DNA of 64,000 nt from positions 1,860,001 to 1,924,000 of the forward strand of contig JAPVLO010000180.1 in assembly GCA_027257055.1 (NCBI GenBank). The letters are read 5' to 3'. Source of the stretch: Cephalopachus bancanus. Its lineage: Eukaryota > Chordata > Mammalia > Primates > Tarsiidae. Of the stretch, positions 45,451 through 57,468 are shown piece by piece. A program made the position numbers and the translations under genes. The notes below the pieces were generated by a model that worked only from the letters and a program-made list of their open reading frames with translations, made no database searches and was not told the DNA's origin. Position 1 is the first letter of the stretch. Each line of letters starts with the position of its first letter.

Positions 45451-45889
45451 ACTCCCATGCAAGACATGGGCCCTCGACCTGTCTCCGTGTCTCTCTCTCT
45501 GAGTTAGTGGAGGCTGCACAGGGGATACCTCAAGCAACAAGCTGGAGCAGAATATCCACAGCTTTATTTCCCGCTAGTCCTGGTGCAGGGCAGTTGGTTT
45601 CCAAGAACACAAACTCTCGAGCTTCTGAGCACTTTCTATTCCTTCTGCCCCTGCCTTGAGTGCCAGAGCCTATCTCTCCCTTTTGTTACTTGGATACACG
45701 AAGCCTACCCTTCTGACTGTTTCTCGCATTCTTTCCTTAGAGCTGCAGATTCTGTAGCACCTGGTCTGGCTTCCAGGTTGCCAAATGGGATGGTTCTAGC
45801 TCACATTCCACACCTGCTTGGAGTGAGTCTCCTCCTTTCCTGCCTCCAGGGTCTTTCTCTGCTGCTCACCAGATCCCTAAGCCAATGCC
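45451..45889. other. Unique sequence
   Basis: CT-rich. Nothing recognised. Confidence 0.35.
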
Positions 45890-46300
45890 ATGTGTTTTAG
45901 GCTTTTGAGACAGCAGTACCCACATCAAAGTATCAAGCACAATAGAAGTGCATTCTTGCTTAAGTAACAGCACAATTTTGATGTTACTGGCCACTCTCCT
46001 CCACACAGTGACTCAGGAATCCAGGTTACTTCCCTCGAGAGTTCGTGAAACCCTTGGACCTTGGGTTATCATCCATACCAGCTGCAAGCAGAGGACAGAG
46101 GCATGGAGGACAGAAATCACAGCTTCTATCTTAAAAACTCAGAAGTGGGAGAGATCAACATCCTCTTACATTTCATCGGATAAAAGCTCCATGCAGCCAT
46201 GGCTAACTACAAAGGAGACTGGGACATGTAGTCAGACACATGCTTAAAAGGAAGGCAGAGAATGAATTTTGGTGAACAGCAAGTGATTTCTGTGACAGGG
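45890..46300 (-). repeat. Probable old LTR fragment, family uncertain
   Basis: 'Tcaagcacaatagaagtgca', 'gatgttactggccactctcc' and 'aaaggagactgggacatgta' have the ring of an ERVL-type LTR in antisense. Weak, and boundaries are approximate. Confidence 0.35.
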
Positions 46301-47128
46301 ACCGGGTTGGTCCACTCAGGGAGTTTTGTATTCTGCTCTGGTCTTTTTGCAAGGAGCAGTGACATACAAGATGTGTCCAGAGACATGTCTGGGACCAGGA
46401 CACCATCAAGGTCATTGTGACTGAGCTTCCCATTTGGAATGGACTGATGAGAGCTCCAGAGTTCACTAACCAAGCTTATTAAAGATGGCTGCTCATAGCT
46501 ATGCCTCGCCCAAGACACAGTGGCAGGAAGTTGATTCTGTTAGTCCCTGCCTCTCTTCCCTTCAGGTAATCCTGTCCTGACCCAAATGGCTAAGCTCCCA
46601 GCCTCTGACATACCTTTCTCATGCCCAGACATGATCTCTATGCCCCCACATGGCTCAAGCTGACTTCTTCAAAAGCCAAAGTCTCACACAGAACTTCCTT
46701 TATAATATCCGGGCACTTGGGGTTTAAAGACTTGACAGCAATAATATCTTCGACGGTTTACTGAGGCTTACTATATGTCAGGTACCTCACAGCCATCTAA
46801 TTTAACATTTAAAATAATATCATAAGGTAGACATGTAATTAGATGAATGATTGAAGGAGAAGAGAAAATTTAGGTATAGCTAGCAACTGTTTTTAAATAA
46901 CTAAAGGACTGTCATACAGGAGAGAGATATATATCTACTCTGAACAGAACTGGAACTTGGACATTACAGGCCTTTGATAGACTTAAGTCTAATGCAAAGA
47001 AGAACTTTCTAATAGCCAGAGCTGACTGAAGTAGTTCAGGCCAGCTCACCAGGTGGTAATCTCATCACCCTGAAGTGTAAAAGATCAGATTTTGATCCCT
47101 GGAGCATAGGGATCGGGGTAACCCAACA
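46301..47128. other. Unique sequence with a MIR-like piece
   Basis: 46755-46845 ('tttactgaggcttactatat', 'gtcaggtacctcacagcc') is MIR/L2-like. Otherwise nothing is recognised. Confidence 0.4.
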
Positions 47129-47664
47129 ATCCATCCATTCATCCACCCACCCATCCACTCATCTATCCATTTCCTTGTCTGCCCGCCCATCCATCCATCC
47201 ATCCATTCACCTATCCATCCCTCCACCCACCCACCCATTCATTCATCCATTCATCCATTCACCCATCTACTCATTCATCTATTCATTCATTAATTCCATC
47301 CATCCATCCATTCGTCCATCCGTCTATCCATCCATCCATCCATCCACATACCCACCCATCCACTAATCCACTCATCCACACATTCCTCCATCTATTCACC
47401 CATCATTCATTCATCTACCCATCCATTCATCTTTCCATTTCCCCATCTGTCCAACCATCCAGCCATCTGTTCATTCACCCATCCATGCACCTGTTCATCC
47501 ATCCATCCATCCATCCCTCCATCCCTCCATCCCTCCATCCATCCATCCATCTGTCCATCTATCCAGCCATCTGTTCATCCATCCATCCATCCATCCATCC
47601 ATCCATCCATCCATCCATATCCTTCCATCAGTTCATCCATCCCTCCATATGTCTGTCCATCCAC
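47129..47664 (+). repeat. Large (CCAT)n / (ATCC)n microsatellite array
   Basis: About 535 bp of ccat/atcc tetranucleotides with attc, cacc and ctgt variants. Open frames give I/H/P/S-rich peptides and are spurious. Confidence 0.98.
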
Positions 47665-47857
47665 GTTTGTCTGCATGCATTCACCAGCCATTTATTGAGG
47701 CCCAGGAACTGTGCTGGGTGTTTGTGAGCAGGTGCCTTGAAGGACTGCCCATCCCTAAGATCCTATGGGCCCATGATCTGCGCCTTTAATGTGACCCTAC
47801 CCACTGGGACCCTGTCACAACCTCCTCAGCTTATCCTCTAGAAGAGTCTACTGTGAG
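47580..47857 (+). repeat. Copy 1 of a direct segmental duplication
   Basis: It matches 49629-49906 at a constant offset of 2049 bases and about 96% identity outside the tetranucleotides (about ten differences by eye). It includes the end of the CCAT array, 'gccatttattgaggcccagg' and 'cctctagaagagtctactg'. The match stops after 'ctgtgag'. Confidence 0.93.
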
Positions 47858-48720
47858 GTGTCTTCTTGAAGAAAACCACAATTTAAGGCGCACCTAAATT
47901 ACAAAAGAAGTGTGGTAACCAGCAGGCTTCCTTCACTTGGATGAATTGTGGTAAAAGGCAATCTGAACGAAATCAGAAAAGCACATGGTTTCTCAGGCAT
48001 TAGTGGTGACTAAGGATACTGTCAAGGGCAGGCTCTTGGGGATCTGGGTTAATGAACTCAATAAATTTTTTGCAGAACTTTAGAACAATGTTCAAGGTTT
48101 ATGTATAGCATATCTGAGGTGGGTGAGCTCAGAGCATGTTCAGATAGGGGCTTAGACAGGTCTGGTCCCAACAGCCTACAACAGTTCCTTTTATTCTCTG
48201 CCCTTGGACCCTTGAGAGAGCTGTGTTTCCTCTCTGACCCCAGTCTCCTGATCTCCAGTCTATGGGGACTGAGGGAAAGGCTCTCTGGAGACCGTCCCAG
48301 TCCCAACAGGCCATGGTTCCACAGTTCTAGCTCCTTACTCAGCAAATCCTGAGCACCGGGGTTTACTCTGTTTCTGGACCGTAACTCCTTGCTCTGTGGA
48401 GGCCTGCAGTCTTAGAGACGGTCCTCTGAGGAGTACCACGTGCATCCCAAGAAAGCGCTCTGGGAGCAGCAGGTCTCTGGACAAAGACTTGCTTTGGGCC
48501 CCGGCTATAGGGGTCCCCTCAGTCAGACACAGCCCCCGGGGTGAACCTGCCTCAGACCACATCCATCATCCCAGCAAGTGCCATTGCCTAGAGACAGGCG
48601 GAAATAGAAAGTGCTCATGAGAACTTGGAAGAGCAGCCACAGGGAGGCTGAACACCAGGGGGAGAAGAGGGCAGAGGTGGGACGGGGGGGGCTCCAATCG
48701 CCTCTCCCTGCCGGGAGCCT
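47858..48720. other. Unique sequence
   Basis: Lies between the two duplicated copies. Nothing recognised. Confidence 0.4.
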
Positions 48721-49200
48721 CTGCTTTGGTGCATAACAGTCACTCCGTTTCTTTAATTTGTTCCCCCACCAGATCCGCCATCTGAGAGGAGTCCTGCAGC
48801 CCCCGGCCCACTGGAGCATCGCATGTACATGATTCAATTAACCTCGAAGGTGGCTTGGGAAGTTTGTGCGAGAGAGAGCCAGGCCTTAATTGGTAGCCTG
48901 ACACAGACAATGAAGTCTGGCCAGATGAAGAGGGCGCCGGGGCTATTGTTGGCATCCTCTCCTGAAGGCTGCGTGGAGTGTAAAAGGTGTTTAATTTCTG
49001 CCGATGGAGGAAGGAAGGGGAAGCCTGGCCCTCATTTCCTGCATGTTTTGCTCATCGAACACTCTGTTTCCCTCCATAGGCACCAAGCGGGCCAGTATGT
49101 TGGTGTGTGGATAGCTCCCAAGCTAGGTCTCACAGCTCTGGCATTCACCCAAGGGTCATTTCCCTGTTATTAAAACTTTGTGTTTCACAAGAGGCATTTT
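48721..49200. promoter_or_regulatory. Enhancer-like island 7
   Basis: Non-repetitive, with 'gtttctttaatttgttcccc', 'catgattcaattaacctcg', 'ccaggccttaattggtagc', 'tgacacagacaatgaag', 'gctattgttggcatcc' (SOX-like) and 'gtgtttaatttctgcc'. It lies between the two direct-repeat copies. Inferred enhancer. Confidence 0.5.
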
Positions 49201-49617
49201 GGAAAAACAAACCTGAATACAGGCGGGTAAGGTGATTCCATCTCAAGAGTTTCAGATGGGAGACGTGAATGGGACTGGAGAAAGCCTGCAGGAGGGTGGC
49301 CTTGGGTTTTTTAATTTCCCAAGGGTAAGGGGGATGGAACATTAGAAAACTGGGAGGTGAGGACAAAGCCAGTGTCTGGGTTCGTTCTCATCACGCAGAA
49401 GAGTTTGAAATCTTGGCTCTTCCAGAAAGTCTTCCCCAGCCGAGAGGGGAAATCAACACGTACAGAAGGCCTTCCGCGTGCCGAGCATGGTCTGGGTCAC
49501 CTCCTCGATTCCTAGGGGCAGTTCTAGGAGGGAGGTTTGACTGTGCTGCTTTTACAGAAGAGGAAATGGAGACAGAAAGTTCGCAGAACTGGTTGGAAGA
49601 GTCTGTCAGCAGGTGAC
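49201..49617. other. Unique sequence with a MIR core
   Basis: 49535-49612 ('gcttttacagaagaggaaatg', in pieces 'gagacagaaagttcgcag') is MIR. The rest is unrecognised. Confidence 0.45.
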
Positions 49618-49628
49618 AGCCATCCATC

Positions 49629-49906
49629 CATCCATCCGTCCATCCATTCATCCATCCATCCATCCATATCCTTCCATCAGTTCATCCATCCCTCCATATG
49701 TCTGTCCATCCACTTTTGTCTGCATGCACTCACCAGCCATTTATTGAGGCCCAGGAACTGTGTTGGGTGTTTGTGAGCAGGTGCCTTGAAGGACTGCCCA
49801 TCCCTAAGATCCTATGGGTCTATGATCTGAGCCTGTAATGTGACCCTACCCACTGGGACTCTGTCACAATCTCCTCAGCATATCCTCTAGAAGAGTCTAC
49901 TGTGAG
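49629..49906 (+). repeat. Copy 2 of the direct segmental duplication
   Basis: Partner of 47580-47857 in the same orientation. It begins in a short (CCAT)n run (49618-49670), so the array end was duplicated too. Confidence 0.93.
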
Positions 49907-50019
49907 CCTGGGTCTCATCTCAACTCTTTCTCCTGTGCCCTTTTAGAAGGAGGAGCAGTAGACTTCTCCAAATAGACCTCTGGCAGAAAACCTCCTTCCC
50001 ACTGAGCCAACTGTCTCAA

Positions 50020-50240
50020 TTTCCCTACCAGAGACAAAAAAAAGTCACAACTTAATTTACGCACATTTGGAAGAGCTTTGAAATGTGTAATACTAAAATG
50101 AGCAATTAATTTTCGCCCATACAAAGGCACTTAAAATTAAAGAGAACCAGACCAATGTAGGTATGATGATCACCGCTCTGTTGCAAATTCTTTTGGAATC
50201 AAGAAATTGCCATCAATTATAGAGCAAATTGCTCACTGAA
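50020..50240. promoter_or_regulatory. Enhancer-like island 8
   Basis: AT-rich and non-repetitive: 'acttaatttacgcacatttg', 'gagcaattaattttcgccc', 'cacttaaaattaaagag', 'ccatcaattatagagcaaa'. It follows the duplication closely. Inferred enhancer. Confidence 0.45.
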
Positions 50241-50370
50241 GATGGGCAGGGGACAGAATGCTCTACCAAGGATGGGGAGAGGATAAAAAAGAAGTGGAAA
50301 GAGACAGTTTTCCAGGAGACGAGACAAGGAGACACAGAAAGTTGAACGCACACGTACCATGTTCACACCC

Positions 50371-50372
<2 letters not shown>

Positions 50373-50404
<32 letters not shown>
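50373..50404 (+). repeat. (CA)n microsatellite
   Basis: About 15 uninterrupted CA units. Confidence 0.97.
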
Positions 50405-50407
<3 letters not shown>

Positions 50408-52509
50408 ATACACTCACACGCAGTGTACCCTTTCAGCACTGGGGACATAAGCCACACCCAATAGATGCCACGTCCACACTAACAGAGCTTCTGGACTGGA
50501 AGGGAAGGCAGATCCTGAGTAAACACCTCCAAGGTCACGGGGGGCTTCTGGAAGAGGAGGGCCTTGGGAACACAACAGAGTCCTGGCTCCATGTGTCCCT
50601 GGGCAGCAACTCGGCCTCTCCAAGGGAGCCTCCGAGCCCGGGGCTGAGTTTTGTGCTGCCCTCTTGCAGCTCCATGACACATTGCGCCTGGGGCTGCACA
50701 GGACGCTGTTGCCCTTGGCAGAGGGGGGGCATGTGACACCCTGTGCGCAGAGTCCTTCCCCCCAGGGCCACCATCCACTCCCTCCTCCCCAGGGTCCCCA
50801 TCCGGCACACCTTCCCAACCAGATGGGGGTCTTGGCACCTTGGAGAGCTCTCGTGCCCCTCTGACACGCTGCACCACTGCACTTGGGACACATCTTCACT
50901 TCAGCACCCCGGGCCAGCCTCCAGTGCCCTCTGACCTTTTGCCAGCAGGGCAGAAGGCTGCAAGTGCTCTCACCTGATCCTTGGCCAGTTCAGCTGCTGC
51001 TCAAGATGGTACCTTAGAGGAAAATGTCACAAACGATGGGAATGTGAGAATGTGAAGGCTGAAGCAGAAAGAACCGCATTGGTGTCAGTGCTTGAGGACT
51101 TGGCATGGGTGCTGGGGCTGGGCCAGAGGGAAGGGATCTTTTCCCCAGATTTCCCTCTCACGGCAGGCCTATCTTGGCGTCAGGCGGGCTCAGAGGCGGG
51201 AAGGGGATCTTTGGGGACAGGGAGATGGCTGAGCACGGAGCGCGCTCCTGCCCTGGGAGGCAGGCCTCTCCCAGCTCCGTCATCTCAGGTTCCATTCAGG
51301 CTTACTCTCCTCTGATGGAAAATGTGGCAACAATCTGATGAAGCAGTAACTCAGCAGAAATAATAATGATGGTGATGATGTTGATAATAACTGTGACTAT
51401 AACCGAGGAAACAGCCATTTGCAGAGGCTTTTAGGTTCCATTTCTGCCTGCGTTCCATCTCAGATGCATATCAGCTAATTGATCTTTCTGGGATCTCTGT
51501 GAGGTAGGTAAGAATTAGAATTCCTTCTCAAGAAATACCCAGCTTATTAACAACCGAAGGGGCGGGTGACAAGCCGTTAAGTGATGAGCTTTTCTCATCC
51601 AAAGTCGCTGCTGGTCAGTCCCCTCCCGTAGGAATGTGGGGTCTGGCCTCTGGGGTCCGCTGGGCTGAGTCTGGTACACAGTAGGTGCCTAATACGCTTG
51701 CTGATAGGTAAAACACTGACAATGTGAGTGGCTTGTCCGAGCAGCCCACGTGGGGCCTTTGGAGGCTGGATTTGTGTTCTGGATGTTTTCATCAGTGTGG
51801 TATGTTTCAGAAATGCCACATGACCTCTCCATGAGTCTCCACAGAGGCTGAAGTCCCCCCACCCTCACTTGTCCTCACCTGTGCCTCAGGAGGGGCGGGG
51901 CCTGAGAGGGGAGATTAGGAAGAGCAGGAACGAGAATGAGGAGAGCCTCGTGCTGCCTCTACGCCTTCCTCGCTTCTTGCCTCTGCCTGCCCAAGGCTGG
52001 AGGATTCTCCAGCCACGACCTGGGGGAAGCAACACGTTCTCATTGTCTACCGGGTCTCTCTCCTTGTGCAATCTACCCACCTCCTTGCTGCAGCCAGAAG
52101 CTCAGCTCTGTTCACGAATCTCCCGCAATCAACAAACGCACAAGCAAACAGAAAACTCTGCTACTAACTGCCGGGATTGTACCTGGCTCTTCCAACTGCA
52201 TAGATGTTGGCGCTGGCAGACTAGGCTCTTACTACAGATGAACCCTTATTCAATTTGAGGTCTCGAGGAGGTCCTTTAGTCTTTGGGCCTCAATTTCCCC
52301 GTCTGTGAAGTGGGAATAGTAACACCCAGGTTGCCAAAATATTGTTTGAATTAACAGCACATGTGCATTTGGGTTGTGTTTGTTTTGTTTCTGGCAAATC
52401 CTGAAAAAGAAGGAAACGAAACCCGGAGTATAGAGGGAAATAAATAACAAGCAAAACACTACATCCTCCAATGCCCGGAAAGTATCCATGGGCCACCCGG
52501 CCTAGGAGT
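50405..52509. other. Mostly unique sequence with MIR pieces
   Basis: MIR-like cores are seen at about 51440-51545 and 52255-52335 ('cctcaatttccccgtctgtg', 'aagtgggaatagtaacacc'). A (GAT/AAT)n-rich spot lies at 51357-51395. Overlapping GC-rich frames at 50400-50900 are chance. Confidence 0.45.
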
Positions 52510-52792
52510 GAAGTTGTTCCAGACTGCTCACCTGTCCTCTGTCCCCATCGGATCACATCTGGGCATCCTCCTTCCAGACTGTTCACCCGTCTTCCCTCCC
52601 CATCAGATCACAATGGGACAACTGCCTTCCAGACTGCACACTCGCCCTCTGTCCCCATCAGATCACATCTGGACAGCCTCCTTTCAGACTGCCCACCCAT
52701 CCTCCCTCCCCATGGATCTCATCTGGGCAACCTCCTTCCAGACTGATCAGCCGTCCTCTGTCCCCATTGGGTCACATCTAGACAATGCCCCC
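52510..52792 (+). repeat. Minisatellite, ~58-bp unit, about 5 copies
   Basis: Unit phrases 'ttccagactgctcacctgtc', 'ctctgtccccatcggatcac' and 'atctgggcatcctcc' recur five times with substitutions. One plus frame reads through and gives a repeated peptide (FQTAHLSSVP-like), an artefact of the unit. Confidence 0.92.
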
Positions 52793-53441
52793 TTACTCTC
52801 CTTTCCAATCATATGATGAATGGGCCATGCACTAGGCACGAATGGCGTAAATGGGTGGAAATACTTTTTCGTTCTTCCATGTAACTGTTCATGTTGAAGC
52901 ACTGACTTCCATGTGGTTCATATTTTGGTTTTTATTCTGCTTTTGAGCTTTAATTTTATGTTTCTGTAATGTTCGATGTTGTTCTATTTGTATGTGTTAT
53001 TTTTAACTTCATTTATTCTGACTTTACATAATGTAAAATGCACTCTCTTTGGCGCATAGTTGGGAGTTCTTAAATGCCCAGAGTTAAGTAGCCACAGTCA
53101 AGGGGGGAATGACCCTATCTCATCCCCAAACCCAATGGGGTCAGCCATTCTCCCTGCCTTCTCTTACCTGACACAATACATTTGAGAATTATCCATGATT
53201 CCTGTATCAATAACTCAATAACTTATTCATTTTTATGGCTGAGTGGTACCCCATTGTACTGATGCTTCACAATTTGTTTATCCATTCACTGGTCACAAGC
53301 TCGTTTCCAGCTTGGGGTATTAATTAAGAACAAAGTCAGTGCAAACATTCACCTACAGGTATTTCTGTGAACCAAAGTTTATATTTCTCTTGGATAAATA
53401 ACTCATTGCTGAGTCAGATGGTAAACATATGGCTAAGTTTC

Positions 53442-53745
53442 TTTTTTTATTATTTTTATTTTTTTGAGTTAGAGTATTACACTGTCACCCAAGCTGGAGT
53501 GCAGTGGCACGCTCACGGCCACCCCAGCATCAACTTGCTGTACTCCGCCGATCCTTCCACCTCAGCCTTCCAATGATCCGGAACTACAGGCGTGTGCTAC
53601 CAAGCCTGGCTAATTTTTGATTTATTGTAGAAACGAGGTCTCGCCAAGTGGCCCAGGCTGTTCTCGAACCCATAGGCTCAGACAATCCCCTCACCTCGGC
53701 CTCCCAAAGTGCTGGGATGACAGGCTTGAGCCACTGCGCCCGGCC
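53442..53745 (-). mobile_element. Alu, older member of the lineage-specific type
   Basis: Antisense full-length copy, more diverged ('acggccaccccagcatcaac', 'gatttattgtagaaacgagg', 'cgccaagtggcccagg'). It has the long-linker form. It may be an ancestor-like copy linking AluJ-type elements to the younger set. Confidence 0.92.
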
Positions 53746-54237
53746 TTATTTTTTTAAACTATCACACTGCTTACCAGAGTGGTCACACCATTTCGCATCC
53801 TCATCAGCAACGTTTGAGAGTTTTAGGAGTTCCACATCTTTTCAAGCACTTAGTATTGTCAACTTCTCCCCTGCCCCCCACATACTAATGGGTATGCAGT
53901 GGTCCCACCTTGAATAGTCGCCTTTTGCTGAGTTAAGAAAGTTCACTTCTTTTGTCAAACACTTTTTCTACAATTATTGAGATAACCATGTTTTTTCTTC
54001 TGCATGTTAATATGGTGAATTACATTAATTAATTTCCAGATGTTGACTCCGATTTACATTCTGGGGATCACGGCTACTTATTCATGATGTATTATATTAA
54101 TTTTCAGTATATTGCTGGACTGAGTTAACAAAAGATTTTTAGAATTTTGGCATCTTTGTAGATATTGGCATGCACAGTTTTCTTATCTTGTAATGTCTTT
54201 GCCTGGTTTTAGTACTCGAGTAATGCTGACCTCTTAG

Positions 54238-54350
54238 AGGAAAAGCGGCCAGAGACAATATGTAAAGGGATGAGCATGGCTATATTTCAAAAAAACTTTA
54301 TTTATAAAAAGAGGCTTGGGGCCCAAAGGCTATAGTGTGCCAACTCCTGG
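54238..54350 (-). mobile_element. hAT-Charlie (MER58-like) fragment
   Basis: 'Gcggccagagacaatatgta', 'atggctatatttcaaaaaaac', 'tttatttataaaaagaggc' and 'tgtgccaactcctggc' match the end of a common hAT-Charlie MITE. It is inserted in the L1. Confidence 0.75.
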
Positions 54351-54725
54351 CTTAGATGATTGATTTGAGACTATTCCCCCCTAAACATTTAATGCCATAC
54401 ATTTTCCTCTAAGCACTTATTAGCTACACTTCGCAAATTTTGGAATGTGTGCCTTTCCATTTCCTCTCGTTCAAAATAATTTCTAATTTCCCTTGACACT
54501 TTCTTTTTGACCCATGGGTTATTCTAAAGTGTCCTGCTTAATTTTTAAGTATTTGGGGATTTTCCAGCTATTTTACTATGACTGATTCTTAGTTTAATTT
54601 CATTATGTTCAAAGAACACACTTTGTATAATTAAAATTATTTTGTATTTGTTGAAGTTTAGTTATTACCCAAGATACTCTCCATCTTGGTGAATGTTTCA
54701 TGTATACCTAAGAAGAAGAATGCAT

Positions 54726-54729
<4 letters not shown>

Positions 54730-54773
<44 letters not shown>
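54730..54773 (+). repeat. (TG)n microsatellite
   Basis: About 21 TG units inside the L1. Confidence 0.97.
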
Positions 54774-54774
<1 letters not shown>

Positions 54775-56145
54775 TTTGATGGGCCGTTCTGTTAATAGCA
54801 ATTAGATCAAATTGGCTGACAGAACTCCTTGGCTCGTTCATCCTTAGTGACCTTCTGTCTACTTACTTGTGGATTGCTGAGGGGAACAGTAAAGGCTCCT
54901 GTGTATTTGTGGATGTGTCTACTTAACTTTGATTTCTGTCCATTGTTGCTGTATGTATTCTGGAGCTCTGCTATTAGGTGCATACACACCTAGGATTGCT
55001 GTATCTTCTTGTCATGACCCCTTTTAATCATGTGATGTTCTTCTTTATCCCTGGAAGTTTGACCATTCTGAAGTCTTCTTTGTGTGTTATGAATATAGCC
55101 AAGCTATCTTTCTTTTGAGTAATACTCACATGGCATAGATTTTCCCATACTTTTATTCTTAAGCTATTTATATTTTTTTATTTAAAGGGCTCTCTTTTAG
55201 ACAGCACTTTTTAAATTGTGTCTCTATTTTTTATACAATCTGATGTCTGTCTTTCAATTCATTTGCATTTAATTTAATTATAGAAGTGATTGACTTGAGG
55301 TCTACTGTTTATTATTTGTTCTTTTTTTGTTTTTTAATCCTTCCTGCTGCCTTTTCTGCCTCTTTTGGAATTATTTTAATATCTTTAACATTCCATTTTC
55401 ATTTATCTATCGCCTTTTAGGCTATATCTCCTTTTGTATTCTTTTTTTTTGGTATATTGATAATTCTCATGGTCTACGTAGAGTTAACATTTTATAACAT
55501 CAAATAGCACATAGAACTTTCACAGCCACATGGATCTGTTCAGTCTCTCCACCTTTGACATGTATACTTGTCATATGCACTACAGTTGTATACAGTAAAA
55601 ACCTACCAGGCAATGTTACACTCTTTGCTTAATAATCGCCCGTATTTTCAAGAACTTAAGGGAAAGAAAATAATCTACAATATTCACCCAACATTTCTCC
55701 TTGGCGCCTTCGTTTCTAACATTCCAGGCACCGCTGGTATCACTTCCCTTCAGTCGGAACAGCTGTCTCGTCTAAACCATTTCTATCGAGTAGGTCTGCT
55801 GGTCATGGATTCATGTAACAGATACTCCTTTTTCCGAGAATGGATTCACTCCTCCTCCATTCCCAAGGGATGCACTCTCCGAGAATTCCGAGTTGACCAT
55901 TCCTTTCTGTGCTTTAAAGATGTGACTTCTCTGTTTCTGGCTCCCGTGGTTTCTAGTGGAAATCTGGACTTCATCCTGGTCCCCCTGCACGCCACATGCC
56001 AGTTTTCCTTGGCTGCTTCCAGATTGTTTTCTTTATCTCTCTTTATCTGGTTTTCGGTATTTTGGCACGCTTTGTTTGGTGTGTTTGTCTTTGATTTTAT
56101 CCTGGTTGGGAGTTCACTAAACTTGAACCTGTAAGTTTATGTCCG

Positions 56146-56830
56146 TGCCAGTCCTTTCTGCGTTGCTATAAGGAAAACACCCGAGGCTGGGAAGTTTACA
56201 AAGGAAAGAGGTTTACTCGGCTCATGATTCTGCAGTAGCGTTGGCATCTACTTCTGGGGAGGCCTCAGGAGACCACAACCATGGGGGAAGGGGAAGGGGA
56301 ACAGGCATGTCCCCTGATGAGAGCAGAAGCAAGAGAGAGTAGGAGGCACCAGGCTTTTCTAAACGCCTGGCTCGCATGAACTCATTACCGTGAGAACTCA
56401 CTCACTGTGAGGAGAATAGCACCAAGCCATCCACAAGGAATCCATTCCACGAGCCAGTCAGTTACCTCCCGCCAGGGCCCCTCCAGCACAGGGGTCACAT
56501 TTCTTTTTTTTGAGTTGGAGTCTCACTCTGTCACCCAGACTGGAGTGCAGTGGCCACTCCCGGCCACCACAGCCTCGACCTGCTGGGCTCCGGCGATCCT
56601 TCCGCCTCAGCCTTCCAAGTAGCTGGAATTACAGGCACGCGCTACCACACCTGGCTAATTTTTTGATTTACTGTAGAGATGAAGTCTCACCAAGTTGCCC
56701 AGGCGGGTCTCAAACCCGCGGGCTCAGGCAATCCACTCACCTCAGCCTCCCAAGGTGCGGGATTACAGGCTGAGCCACCGAGCCTGGCTAGGGTCACATT
56801 TCAACATGAGATTCACAGGGACAGACATCC
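56146..56830 (-). mobile_element. MaLR (MST/THE1-type) LTR with nested Alu
   Basis: Antisense LTR phrases: 'tttctgcgttgctataagga', 'aggtttactcggctcatgat', 'ctcaggagaccacaaccatg', 'gcatgaactcattaccgtga', 'accaagccatccacaagg' and, beyond the Alu, 'tttcaacatgagattcacag'. Confidence 0.87.
56504..56789 (-). mobile_element. Alu, lineage-specific type, long-linker subfamily
   Basis: Full-length antisense copy inside the LTR. The target duplication ggtcacatttc (longer form aggg...) lies at 56493-56503 and 56792-56802. 'Tctcaccaagttgcccaggc' is the long-linker form. Confidence 0.97.
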
Positions 56831-57330
56831 CAGCTGTGTCCATGTCCTTCAGCAAATTGGGACAGTTTCTTTCTTCTATGTTTTTCCTTCTCCGATCCCT
56901 TTTCTGGGGGACCCCATTAGGCAAACGACAACATTTGGATGCTGTTCTGAGGCTTTGCTTGCTTTCTTGTTCATATGTTTTTCCTTTCCCATCTACAAAC
57001 TGTGCAATTTCTATGAATCCATCTTGGAATTCACATACGCTCTCCTCCTTCATCTCTGTTCTGCAACCGAACCCACAAAGTGCGTTGTACATTTCAGACA
57101 CTGCATTTTACAGCTCTAACATTTCCACTTGGCTCTCTTTAATAGTCTGTAGTCCTCTGTTGAGGACTTCTGTCTTTCCTTTCCTTGCAAGAGGGTGAGG
57201 ACAAGAGCTGCTCTAATGTTTCTGTCTGGGCAATCCCTCATTTGCGCACCTCAGCGCTGATGTGTGCTGGTACCTTTCCTGGGGGGTTGACCGCATTTTC
57301 CTGGTTTCTCATATGTCTTATGTCTGGATT
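56831..57330. other. Unassigned sequence
   Basis: T-rich, L1-like texture in parts ('tttttccttctccgatccc'), but no firm match. Confidence 0.35.
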
Positions 57331-57468
57331 TTTAAAATATTTGTTTATCTGAGAGAAGAGTCTCACTATGTTATCTAGGCTGGCCATGATTTCCTGGGCT
57401 CGAGCGATCCTCCCGCCTTAGCCTCCCAAAGTGCTGGGATTAGAGGTGTGAGCCACTGCGTCCGTCCA
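57331..57468 (-). mobile_element. Alu monomer (FLAM/AluJ left arm)
   Basis: A single antisense left arm: 'gagtctcactatgttatc', 'cgagcgatcctcccgcctt', 'cccaaagtgctgggattag'. No second arm. Confidence 0.85.

Larger units (their letters stand above)
52815..56145 (-). mobile_element. Old L1 (L1M-type), long antisense copy with nested insertions
   Basis: Antisense L1 phrases run left to right from the 3' end: 'ttatggctgagtggtacccc', 'ctcttggataaataactc', 'catgttaatatggtgaatta', 'tttttgacccatgggttat', 'tctgtccattgttgctgtat'. The 3.3 kb is broken by an Alu (53442-53745), a hAT piece (54238-54350) and a (TG)n run. The 188-codon plus frame at 55568-56134 is antisense L1, not a gene. Confidence 0.85.

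Noticed and set aside
47129..47664. Regularly spaced repeats that might suggest a CRISPR array
   Set aside because: It is a CCAT tetranucleotide microsatellite with no spacer structure, in a primate genome.
55568..56134. 188-codon plus-strand frame with plausible amino-acid mix
   Set aside because: It lies in antisense L1 sequence. The phrase order around it is that of an old L1.
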